From Clostridia bacterium (GTDB lineage: Bacteria > Bacillota > Clostridia > Christensenellales > CAG-1252): 31,676 bases of DNA. Positions 17,390 to 24,504 of the stretch are shown one piece after another. The position numbers were made by a program, and so were the translations under genes. Position 1 is the stretch's first letter. Each line of letters opens with the position of its first letter. The notes beneath the pieces are model-generated. The model did no database searches. It was not told where the DNA came from and saw only the letters and a program-made list of their open reading frames with translations. The stretch spans positions 1 to 31,676 of the forward strand of contig JAGAAA010000055.1 in the NCBI GenBank assembly GCA_017615495.1. Direction: 5' to 3'.

Positions 17390-18332
17390 CGCTGTAAAAT
17401 TGATAAAAAGTGCGAAAACGATCGCGCTTTTTTCACATATCAACCCCGATTGCGATACCATTTGTTCCGCACTTGCATTGCGCTCCTTCCTTTTAAAAGT
17501 GGGCAAGGAAGTTTCGGTTTTTTGCGACGGCGACCTGAAGTTTGATATGGAAAGTTTGCCCACCGCCAAAGCGGTAAACGCCGACGCTGCCAAGTCTTCC
17601 TACGACCTCACCGTTGCGGTGGATTGTGCCGAGGAAGCGAGGATGGGCAAGTTCGTTCCGCTTTTTAAAAAGGGCAAGCGTACCTTCTGCGTGGACCATC
17701 ACTTGCAGGACCGCAATTTTGCGCAGTACAACCTGATCGACGCGCATGCGGGCGCCACGGCGGAACTCGTTTATTTGATCTGCAAGACCTACGACGTTTC
17801 TCTGTTGAATAAAGAGATCGCCTCTTTGCTTTATACCGCGCTTATCACCGATACCGGCAACTTCGGGTTTTCAAACGTCGGTACGCGCACTCTTTCCATC
17901 GCGTCCGAACTGCTTGCTTACGGCGTCCCCAATGCGGAACTCTCGTACAAGCATTTTAGGGAGATAGGCTTCGACACCTTTAAACTCAAGGCAAGGGCGC
18001 TTTCCAAGGCGCAGTTCTTTGAGAATAATCGCATTGGCATCCTCAGCTTTTTGAAGGCGGATTTTGAAGCGACCGGCACGACCTCCGCAAACTCCGCAAA
18101 CCTCGTCAATGAGGTGGTAAACGTAGCGGGTGTGGAGATAGCCGTTTCCATCACAGAAGTGCGTCCCAATTCTTACAAAGTAAGCATCCGCACGCAGGAT
18201 AAAGCGGACGCAAACGCCATCGCTTCCGTCTTTGGGGGCGGTGGGCACAAAAACGCCGCCGGATTTATGATCAACGGCTTTTACGGAAACGTCCTTGACG
18301 ACATCTTAAAGGCGTGCAAAGACAATCTATGA
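17376..18332 (+). CDS. nrnA: Bifunctional oligoribonuclease/PAP phosphatase NrnA (DHH family)
   Basis: DHH/DHHA1 phosphoesterases of the NrnA type degrade short oligoribonucleotides and can dephosphorylate 3'-phosphoadenosine 5'-phosphate. The 318-residue protein has FSHINPDCDT (HxxPDxD-like), VAVDCAEE, the signature CVDHHLQD, LYTALITDTGNF, and the DHHA1 motif FGGGGHKNAAG near the C-terminus. The ATG at 17376 is chosen because AAAGGTGAT (17363-17371) sits just upstream; the GTG at 17367 and ATG at 17370 would lie inside that site. It overlaps rbfA upstream and truB downstream (ATGA). Confidence 0.92.
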   Translation: MEIIDAVKLIKSAKTIALFSHINPDCDTICSALALRSFLLKVGKEVSVFCDGDLKFDMESLPTAKAVNADAAKSSYDLTVAVDCAEEARMGKFVPLFKKGKRTFCVDHHLQDRNFAQYNLIDAHAGATAELVYLICKTYDVSLLNKEIASLLYTALITDTGNFGFSNVGTRTLSIASELLAYGVPNAELSYKHFREIGFDTFKLKARALSKAQFFENNRIGILSFLKADFEATGTTSANSANLVNEVVNVAGVEIAVSITEVRPNSYKVSIRTQDKADANAIASVFGGGGHKNAAGFMINGFYGNVLDDILKACKDNL

Positions 18333-19195
18333 ACGGTTTTTTCAATATAATCAAACCCATCGGCTGGTCGTCGAGTGATTTGGTTATAAAAGTTCGCGGC
18401 ATTCTTCGCCGCCGCACCGGACAAAAGGTCAAAGTCGGGCATTTGGGCACGCTTGACCCTCTTGCGACGGGGGTGCTTGGCGTTGCCGTCGGCTCCGCCA
18501 CCAAGTTGTTCGATTATTTTTTGACCAAACGGAAGACCTACGTCGCAACCTGCGTTCTCGGCAAGCAGACCGATACGTTGGATGAGGGCGGGGCGGTGGT
18601 TGCGCAAGCGGAAGTTCCCGCTATTTCCGACGACGCACTTAACGAGGTTTTAGCCTCCTTTTTGGGGGAGATTGAGCAAGTGCCGCCTGTCTACAGCGCA
18701 AAGTCTATAGGAGGCGTCAGGGCGTATAAACTGGCGCACAAAGGACAGGAGCCGGAACTCAAGCCCTGCCGCGTGACCATCTATGCTTGCCGTTTGCTTG
18801 AGCGCCTTTCCAACGAAGTTTTTCGCTTTGAGGTGGAATGCTCCGGCGGGACGTACATTCGTTCGCTCTGCCGCGATATCGGAGCAAAACTCGGGCTTCC
18901 CGCGTATATGAGCGCTTTGACGCGCACCAAAAACGGGGTGATGACCATTGAAAACGCCGCTTCGCTTGAAGAGATCGAACAGGATGAAAACAGTGGCTTT
19001 TTCTCACTGGAAACCTTTGGAAAATCGTTAAAAAACGTTGATTTTTCCGAAGATTTGCGCAAAAAGATCGAAAACGGGATCAAGATGGAAACAAGCGAGG
19101 AAAACGGCTTGATCTGTGTGACCGTTGGCGGCGCCTTTTACGGCATCGGCGAAGCAAAGGACGGCGCGCTCAAAATCGTTGCGAGGGATAAATGA
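18329..19195 (+). CDS. truB: tRNA pseudouridine-55 synthase
   Basis: TruB converts U55 in the T-loop of most tRNAs to pseudouridine. The 288-residue protein begins NGFFNIIKPIGWSS and carries VGHLGTLDPLATGVL with the catalytic Asp at about residue 43. The motifs VPPVYSAKSIGGVRAYKLA and CSGGTYIRSLCRDIG are also in place. A C-terminal PUA-like region of about 60 residues follows. The ATG overlaps the nrnA stop by 4 nt; an upstream GTG at 18314 adds only non-conserved residues. Confidence 0.96.
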   Translation: MNGFFNIIKPIGWSSSDLVIKVRGILRRRTGQKVKVGHLGTLDPLATGVLGVAVGSATKLFDYFLTKRKTYVATCVLGKQTDTLDEGGAVVAQAEVPAISDDALNEVLASFLGEIEQVPPVYSAKSIGGVRAYKLAHKGQEPELKPCRVTIYACRLLERLSNEVFRFEVECSGGTYIRSLCRDIGAKLGLPAYMSALTRTKNGVMTIENAASLEEIEQDENSGFFSLETFGKSLKNVDFSEDLRKKIENGIKMETSEENGLICVTVGGAFYGIGEAKDGALKIVARDK

Positions 19196-20082
19196 AAGTG
19201 ATCGATTTGGCAAAAAGCATCAAAGAAGACGCGGGCGTGATGGCGTTCGGCTTCTTTGACAGTATCCACGTCGGGCACCGCAAAGTGATTTGCGACGCCG
19301 TGCGTCTTGCCAAGCTAAACGGCGCTATTTCCTCGGTTTTTTTGTTCAGAAACAACATTTTCCCACTCTTTGGGGTGCAAAAATCCCCGATCTTCACCTT
19401 TGAAGAGCGTCTTTCCTTGATCGAAACCCTTGGCGTGGACGCCGTTTTTTACGTGGACACCGACGAAGAGTATTTGTCTTTGTCTCCTGAAGACTTTATT
19501 GCCGATTTAAAGAAAAAACTCACCTTAAAAGGTTTTACTTGCGGCAGTGACTTTACCTTCGGCGCCAAAGGAAAGGGCAACGTTGACGATCTGAAGCGTT
19601 TGATCGGCGGCGCATACGAGATTTCCGACCTTGTGACCGTGGACGGCGCAAAAGTCAGTTCTGAACGGGTGAAAAAGTGCTTGAGCCAAGGAGATCTTAC
19701 CACGGTAAAAAAGTGCCTGGACAGGGATTTTGCCATCAAAAGAACGGTGGTTTCCGGCAGGAGCGACGGCGCAAAGATAGGTTTTCCCACCATCAATTGC
19801 GCTCTTGGTGACGTACCCATCGCCCCCGGGGTGTATTTTACCTTGATCACTGTGGACGGTAAGCGCTACAAAGCGGTCACCAACGTGGGGACGCATCCGA
19901 CCTTTGACGATTTAAAATGCAACATTGAAAGCAATTTGCTTGATTTTAACGGCAACCTTTATCAAAAAGAAGTCGAGATCGCCTTTTTAAAGTATCATCG
20001 CGGCATCGTAAAGTTCGGTAGAATCGAGGAACTTGTCGCGCAGATAACGATGGACGTATCGGCAAGGAGGGAATATGATTAA
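19192..20082 (+). CDS. ribF: Bifunctional riboflavin kinase/FAD synthetase
   Basis: RibF phosphorylates riboflavin to FMN and adenylylates FMN to FAD. In this 296-residue protein the N-terminal nucleotidyltransferase domain has AFGFFDSIHVGHRKVI with the HxGH motif at residues 26-29 and a C-terminal SSERVKKCLSQGD. The kinase domain (from about residue 180) has GAKIGFPTINC, APGVYFTLI and TNVGTHPTFD. It overlaps truB by 4 nt and the following TIM-barrel gene by 8 nt, so it belongs to the same transcript. Confidence 0.95.
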   Translation: MKVIDLAKSIKEDAGVMAFGFFDSIHVGHRKVICDAVRLAKLNGAISSVFLFRNNIFPLFGVQKSPIFTFEERLSLIETLGVDAVFYVDTDEEYLSLSPEDFIADLKKKLTLKGFTCGSDFTFGAKGKGNVDDLKRLIGGAYEISDLVTVDGAKVSSERVKKCLSQGDLTTVKKCLDRDFAIKRTVVSGRSDGAKIGFPTINCALGDVPIAPGVYFTLITVDGKRYKAVTNVGTHPTFDDLKCNIESNLLDFNGNLYQKEVEIAFLKYHRGIVKFGRIEELVAQITMDVSARREYD

Positions 20083-20932
20083 ATTCGGACCGTCTGGAAC
20101 GGACGAAGCCTTTGCGGCGGCAGGCTACAGCCATACCGTCGAAGTGCCGAGCTTTATCAAAGAAAACGGCTTGGATATCTTCGAATATTCCTTTGGCCGC
20201 GGCGTCAGGATCACCAAGGAGACCGCTGAAAAGATCGGGCAAGCATTCCGTGAAAAAGAGGTGGGCATCTCGGTGCATGCGCCGTATTACATCAATTTTG
20301 CGGGCGAAGAACCTCAAAAACTCCGCGCCACCTTTGACTACTTGTTTGCGTCGCTTGACGCTGTCAAATGGTTTGGCGGCACGAGGGCGGTGTTCCATCC
20401 GGGTTCGCCGTTAAAATCGGAGCGTCGCGAGGCGATGGAAAGGCTGCTCCGCGCGATCAATCTCTTTATGGAAGAGTTTTACCTAAACGGTTACGAAGAC
20501 CGCTTCGTATGCGCCGAGACGATGGGCAAGATCAATCAGCTTGGCGACCTTGACGAGATCATTGAGATCGTAAACGTTGCGGAAAACATCCTTCCTTGCG
20601 TGGATTTCGGGCACCTTAACGCCCGCACTTACGGCAGTTTGAAGAGCAAGAACGACTACAAGCGCGTCCTCGACGCCTTGATCGACGGCGTCGGCGAAAA
20701 AAAAGTCAAAAATATGCACGTGCATTTTTCCAAGATCGAGTACGGAAAGGGTGGCGAGATCCGTCATTTGACTTTCGCCGACCAGATCTACGGGCCGGAA
20801 TTCGAGCCTCTTGCGGAACTACTTGCTGAGTACCGTTTGGAACCTTGGGTGCTTTCGGAATCAGCCGGAACGCAGTCTATAGACGCCAAAACGATGAAAA
20901 ATCTCTATTTTAAGCATTATGATAATAAATAA
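20075..20932 (+). CDS. Endonuclease IV-like (AP endonuclease family 2) TIM-barrel protein
   Basis: The 285-residue TIM-barrel protein keeps the trinuclear zinc ligand pattern of endonuclease IV: His in SVHAPYYIN, His in FHPGS, Glu in CAETMGK, Asp and His in VDFGHLNAR, His in NMHVHFSK, His in EIRHLTFAD and Glu in LSESAGTQS. Endonuclease IV cuts DNA at abasic sites. The protein could be a true AP endonuclease or a related phosphodiesterase or sugar isomerase fold; the retained ligands favour the nuclease. AGGAGGG upstream supports the ATG. It is the last gene of the nusA-ribF run. Confidence 0.8.
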   Translation: MIKFGPSGTDEAFAAAGYSHTVEVPSFIKENGLDIFEYSFGRGVRITKETAEKIGQAFREKEVGISVHAPYYINFAGEEPQKLRATFDYLFASLDAVKWFGGTRAVFHPGSPLKSERREAMERLLRAINLFMEEFYLNGYEDRFVCAETMGKINQLGDLDEIIEIVNVAENILPCVDFGHLNARTYGSLKSKNDYKRVLDALIDGVGEKKVKNMHVHFSKIEYGKGGEIRHLTFADQIYGPEFEPLAELLAEYRLEPWVLSESAGTQSIDAKTMKNLYFKHYDNK

Positions 20933-20935
20933 ATC

Positions 20936-20965
20936 TTTACATTTAGGGACTTTTTCGTTTATAAT
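20936..20965 (+). promoter_or_regulatory. Promoter of the M24 peptidase-efp unit, leaderless arrangement
   Basis: TTTACA (20936-20941), an 18-bp spacer and a consensus TATAAT (20960-20965) are followed by exactly 6 nt and the ATG at 20972. No Shine-Dalgarno sequence is present. Confidence 0.72.
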
Positions 20966-20971
20966 TGAGCT

Positions 20972-22018
20972 ATGAATGCTAACGTGCTTCTTCGCGGTTG
21001 CGATTGTGCGATCATAACCTCTCCGGCAGCGCTCTTCTACTTAAGCGGGTTTGATCAAACGGACGCCGTTATCGTGCTTACGAACTCGGCGTCGTATTAC
21101 TTGACCAATCCTCTTTATGAGATCGCCGCAAAAGCCGCCGTAGGTAAGGAGTTTGTCGTAAAGATCCTTTCTCGCAAAGAAATCGTCGACTTCCTCCGCA
21201 CCGTCATCGCGCGAGAGGGAAGCGTGGGCGTCGAGTACGAAGACATGACCCTTTCAAGGTATAAGGCTCTTTTCGGAGAAGGCGAACTTGACGCAAAGGA
21301 TCTGTCGCCCCTCGTGGCGAAAATGCGCGAGAAGAAGTCCGATAACGAGCTTTCCCGTATAAAGACTGCGGAAGGCATCGTCGATAAGGCGTTTGAAAGC
21401 GTTCTCGGGCTTTTGAAAGAAGGCGTTACCGAACGTCAGGTCAAAGATGCGCTGGAGCGAAAAATGCTTTCCCTCGGCGCGGATGGAATGGCGTTTGATA
21501 CCATCGTCGCCTTTGGCGAAAACGCGGCTATGCCGCACGCCGTATCGGGCGCCAGAACGCTAAAAAAAGGCGATTGCGTCCTGATGGACTTCGGGGCGAA
21601 GTATAAGGGCTATTGCTCGGATTTCACAAGGACGGTTTGCTTTGGCGAACCTACGGCGAAGTTTAGGGCGGCTTACGACGTGGTCTTAAAAGCGCAGCGC
21701 GCGGCGATCGATTACGTATCGAGCGGCGGCAGAAACGCAAAAGAAGCGGACCGCATCGCTCGCAAGATCGTCGACGACAGCCCTTTTAAAGGCAAGTTCA
21801 ATCACACGTTGGGGCACGGCGTCGGCATCATGATCCACGAAAGCCCCGCGTTGTCGACTCTTTCCACCGATACCCTCGCGGACGGGATGGTGTTCACCAT
21901 CGAGCCGGGCGTCTATTTGGAAGGGGAATTCGGCATTCGCATCGAAAGCTTGCTTGCGATCGAAAACGGTAAACTAACGGTCATTGACCGTTCGGATAAA
22001 GAAATTTATATAGTTTAG
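20972..22018 (+). CDS. M24 family Xaa-Pro aminopeptidase
   Basis: The 348-residue protein has the creatinase-like N-terminal domain (residues 1-115) and a pita-bread M24 metallopeptidase domain. The five dimetal ligands are visible: the two Asp of LMDFGAKYKGYCSDFTRT, His of HTLGHGVG, and the two Glu of FTIEPGVYLEGEFGIRIES. Such enzymes remove N-terminal residues before proline (PepP/PepQ type). It sits directly upstream of efp, as B. subtilis yqhT does, so the symbol yqhT would be by synteny. The start is set by the -10 box 6 nt upstream. Confidence 0.93.
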   Translation: MNANVLLRGCDCAIITSPAALFYLSGFDQTDAVIVLTNSASYYLTNPLYEIAAKAAVGKEFVVKILSRKEIVDFLRTVIAREGSVGVEYEDMTLSRYKALFGEGELDAKDLSPLVAKMREKKSDNELSRIKTAEGIVDKAFESVLGLLKEGVTERQVKDALERKMLSLGADGMAFDTIVAFGENAAMPHAVSGARTLKKGDCVLMDFGAKYKGYCSDFTRTVCFGEPTAKFRAAYDVVLKAQRAAIDYVSSGGRNAKEADRIARKIVDDSPFKGKFNHTLGHGVGIMIHESPALSTLSTDTLADGMVFTIEPGVYLEGEFGIRIESLLAIENGKLTVIDRSDKEIYIV

Positions 22019-22028
22019 GAGGATAACT

Positions 22029-22595
22029 ATGGGTTCTACAGTTTTGGCGGGTGATTTCAGGAAAGGCGTCACCTTTGAAATGGAAGGAAAGGTTTACACG
22101 ATCGTAGACTTCATGCACGTTAAGCCGGGCAAGGGTTCCGCTTTCGTTCGTACGAAGATCCGCGACGTCATTTCCGGCGGCGTGATCGAACGCACGTTCA
22201 ACCCGACGGATAAGTTTGACGCGGCGCACATCGAGCGCAAGGCGATGGAGTATCTTTACACCGACGGCGAGCTCTATTACTTCATGGACGTCGAAACCTA
22301 CGAGCAACTTCCTTTGAATTACGAGCAGGTCGAAGACGCTTTGAACTTCATCAAAGAGAATTCGCAGGTCACCGTTTCTTTCTACAAGGAGAAGGCTTTC
22401 TCCGTCGAACCGCCTAACTTTGTCGAACTCCTGATCACGGTTTGCGAGCCGGGCGTCAGGGGTGATACCGCGCAGGCAGGCACCAAGCCGGCTACGCTTG
22501 AAACCGGTTACAAGATCCAAGTACCGATGTTTGTCAACGAAGGCGACGTCATCAGGGTGGATACCCGTACCGGAACCTATATGTCCCGTGTGTAA
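22029..22595 (+). CDS. efp: Elongation factor P
   Basis: EF-P relieves ribosome stalling at polyproline stretches by binding next to the P-site tRNA. The 188-residue, three-domain protein has the modification-site loop VKPGKGSAFVR with Lys about position 35, and the C-terminal GYKIQVPMFVNEGDVIRVDTRTG of the family. It is a few residues longer at the N-terminus than the common 185. AGGAGG just before the ATG is a strong ribosome binding site, in contrast to the leaderless gene ahead of it. It is followed by a two-way terminator. Confidence 0.97.
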   Translation: MGSTVLAGDFRKGVTFEMEGKVYTIVDFMHVKPGKGSAFVRTKIRDVISGGVIERTFNPTDKFDAAHIERKAMEYLYTDGELYYFMDVETYEQLPLNYEQVEDALNFIKENSQVTVSFYKEKAFSVEPPNFVELLITVCEPGVRGDTAQAGTKPATLETGYKIQVPMFVNEGDVIRVDTRTGTYMSRV

Positions 22596-22649
22596 TTGCC
22601 GGCGCAACTAAAGGTTTTTTACTCGCAAGAACAACAAAAACATAAAATT

Positions 22650-22677
22650 AAAAGATGGCGTTTGCCATCTTTTTTTT
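22650..22677. terminator. Bidirectional intrinsic terminator between efp and the cotransporter
   Basis: AAAGATGGC (22651-22659) pairs with GCCATCTTT (22664-22672) around GTTT. On the plus strand a long T run follows; on the minus strand TTTTAATTTTA follows. The convergent genes efp (+) and the Na/Pi cotransporter (-) both end here. Confidence 0.88.
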
Positions 22678-22708
22678 GTAAGATTTTCTATACGATCAAT
22701 ATTGGAAA

Positions 22709-24403
22709 TTACTTAACGATGACGGAATCGGTTTGAACCACGATGCCTTGCGTGTATTCTTTGATGGACTTAGCCATGTTGAACAGGTGGTCGGCAATAC
22801 GCTCCAAATCGTTCAAGAGGGAAAGGAATATCGCGCCGTTTTCAACGGTGCACTCGTTTTTCTCCAAACGTTCAATGTGCGCCGCGGAAAGTTTTTCCTT
22901 GATGGCGTCGACGTTTTCCTCGTAGATCTCGGCTTGCATCAAAGCGTTAAGGTCTTGCGCGTTGAAGGCTTGCACCGAGGAGAGGTAAAGGTTGGAAATG
23001 CAGTTGAAAAGCTCCTTAAGTTCCTCAATTGCGGAGGGCGAGAAGCGGCTTTCCTCCTCTTGCAAACGTTGCGCGTATTCCATAATGTTCTCGGCGTAAT
23101 CGCCCACGCGCTCCAAGTCGGTGATGACGTGGTAATAGGTTGCGATCACTTGCTCGTCTTCGTCGGAGATGCTGGTAGAAGAAAGTTTGACCAAATACTT
23201 GGTGATCTCCTTGTTTAAGAAGTCGATCTTGACCTCTCTTTTTTCAAAATTCTCTTTCGCGCTCAAGTCGACGTTTATGATGCTGTCGATGGAGAGGGAG
23301 AAGTTTTTAAAGGCGCGTTCCGCCATATAAGCGATCTCACGCTTGCATTCGCCTACGGCGATCGAGGATGCGACGAGGAACCTTTCGTCAATATATCTCA
23401 AGCGAAGTTGATCGTCCTCGTCCTTCGCCTTCTTTTCGGGTACGATCTTGGAAACGAACTTTACGATCATCGTCACGAAGGGGAGCAATATCGTCGTCGT
23501 GGTCAAGTTGAAGATGGCGTGGAAGATGGCGATGCTGTAAGCGATCTTAGAGGTATCCTTGCCGAAAAGCACCGAATTGATGAGCCAGGAGCGGAGCGGG
23601 GTGATAAACAGTGCGGAGAAGAAGAGGACGGTGCCGATCAGGTTGAAGGTCAAGTGGAATACGGCGGCTCTGACGCTGTTTGTATTGGCTCCGATGGATG
23701 CGATAAGGGAAGTTGCGCAGGTGCCGAGGTTCATACCGAGGACCACGTAAACGGCGCTCTCAAGCCCGATCAAACCGCTGGTCGATAAGACGATCAAGAT
23801 GGCGGTCATCGTGGTAGAGCTTTGCATTACGGCGGTCAAAAGGGCGCCGAGAAGCAAAAGCAGGAAGGGATTTTTTATCTTCCAGAACAGATCGCGGATC
23901 TGCGGCGCGGACGCGATGATGTTTTTCATTGAAACGCTCATTACGTTCATACCGACGAACAGCAAGCCGAAACCGATCAAAATATACGCGATCACTTTGA
24001 TGATAGGCTTTTTCGAAACGAGCAACATCGCAATGCCGATAAAGGCAAGGGCGGCAAAGATCTCGGTAATGGGCAAGGATTGCAACGAGAGCATCAAGCC
24101 GGTGACCGTGGTACCGATGTTTGCGCCCATGATGACGGACGCCGCTTGGAACAAAGTTAAAATGCCGGAATTGACCAAACCGACGACCATAACGGTAGTC
24201 GCGGCGGAACTGTGAATGACGGCGCTGACCGTGCCGCCGATCAAAATACCTTTAAAACGGTTGGAAGTAAGCTTGGAAAGGGCGACGCGGAGCTTCTTAC
24301 CGGAAACTTTGGTAAGACTGTCGCTCAAAACCTGCATACCGAACATCATAGCGCCGAGTCCGGCAAGCAACAATAGAATACTTTTCGCTATTTCCCATCC
24401 CAT
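22709..24403 (-). CDS. Na/Pi cotransporter family protein with PhoU-like domain
   Basis: The 564-residue protein has the two inverted transport repeats of the Na/Pi-cotransporter family. Their diagnostic motifs are HSSAATTV (about residues 64-71) and QSSTTMTA (about 194-201), within eight or nine membrane segments. A helical PhoU-like region follows (about 335-564). Family members import phosphate with sodium; bacterial ones with PhoU tails may be regulators or exporters. The first motif has His where the family usually has Gln. The ATG at 24403 is chosen because a perfect promoter lies just upstream; a TTG at 24439 would fall in the -35 box. Confidence 0.92.
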   Translation of the reverse strand: MGWEIAKSILLLLAGLGAMMFGMQVLSDSLTKVSGKKLRVALSKLTSNRFKGILIGGTVSAVIHSSAATTVMVVGLVNSGILTLFQAASVIMGANIGTTVTGLMLSLQSLPITEIFAALAFIGIAMLLVSKKPIIKVIAYILIGFGLLFVGMNVMSVSMKNIIASAPQIRDLFWKIKNPFLLLLLGALLTAVMQSSTTMTAILIVLSTSGLIGLESAVYVVLGMNLGTCATSLIASIGANTNSVRAAVFHLTFNLIGTVLFFSALFITPLRSWLINSVLFGKDTSKIAYSIAIFHAIFNLTTTTILLPFVTMIVKFVSKIVPEKKAKDEDDQLRLRYIDERFLVASSIAVGECKREIAYMAERAFKNFSLSIDSIINVDLSAKENFEKREVKIDFLNKEITKYLVKLSSTSISDEDEQVIATYYHVITDLERVGDYAENIMEYAQRLQEEESRFSPSAIEELKELFNCISNLYLSSVQAFNAQDLNALMQAEIYEENVDAIKEKLSAAHIERLEKNECTVENGAIFLSLLNDLERIADHLFNMAKSIKEYTQGIVVQTDSVIVK

Positions 24404-24409
24404 AATTAA

Positions 24410-24439
24410 ATTATAAAAGAACTCAGATTTGCCTGTCAA
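24410..24439 (-). promoter_or_regulatory. Promoter of the Na/Pi cotransporter, leaderless arrangement
   Basis: Read on the minus strand, consensus TTGACA (24439-24434), an 18-bp spacer and consensus TATAAT (24415-24410) are followed by exactly 6 nt and the ATG at 24403. It is among the best promoters in the window and has no Shine-Dalgarno sequence. Confidence 0.8.
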
Positions 24440-24469
24440 ATTATATGTAATAAAAAATAAAAATAAAGA

Positions 24470-24498
24470 TTGTTTGAGATAAAAAAATAGGGTATAAT
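24470..24498 (+). promoter_or_regulatory. polA promoter, leaderless arrangement
   Basis: TTGTTT (24470-24475), a 17-bp spacer and consensus TATAAT (24493-24498) are followed by 6 nt and the ATG at 24505. It faces away from the cotransporter promoter, with about 30 bp between the two -35 boxes. No Shine-Dalgarno sequence. Confidence 0.72.
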
Positions 24499-24504
24499 GA
24501 ATGT

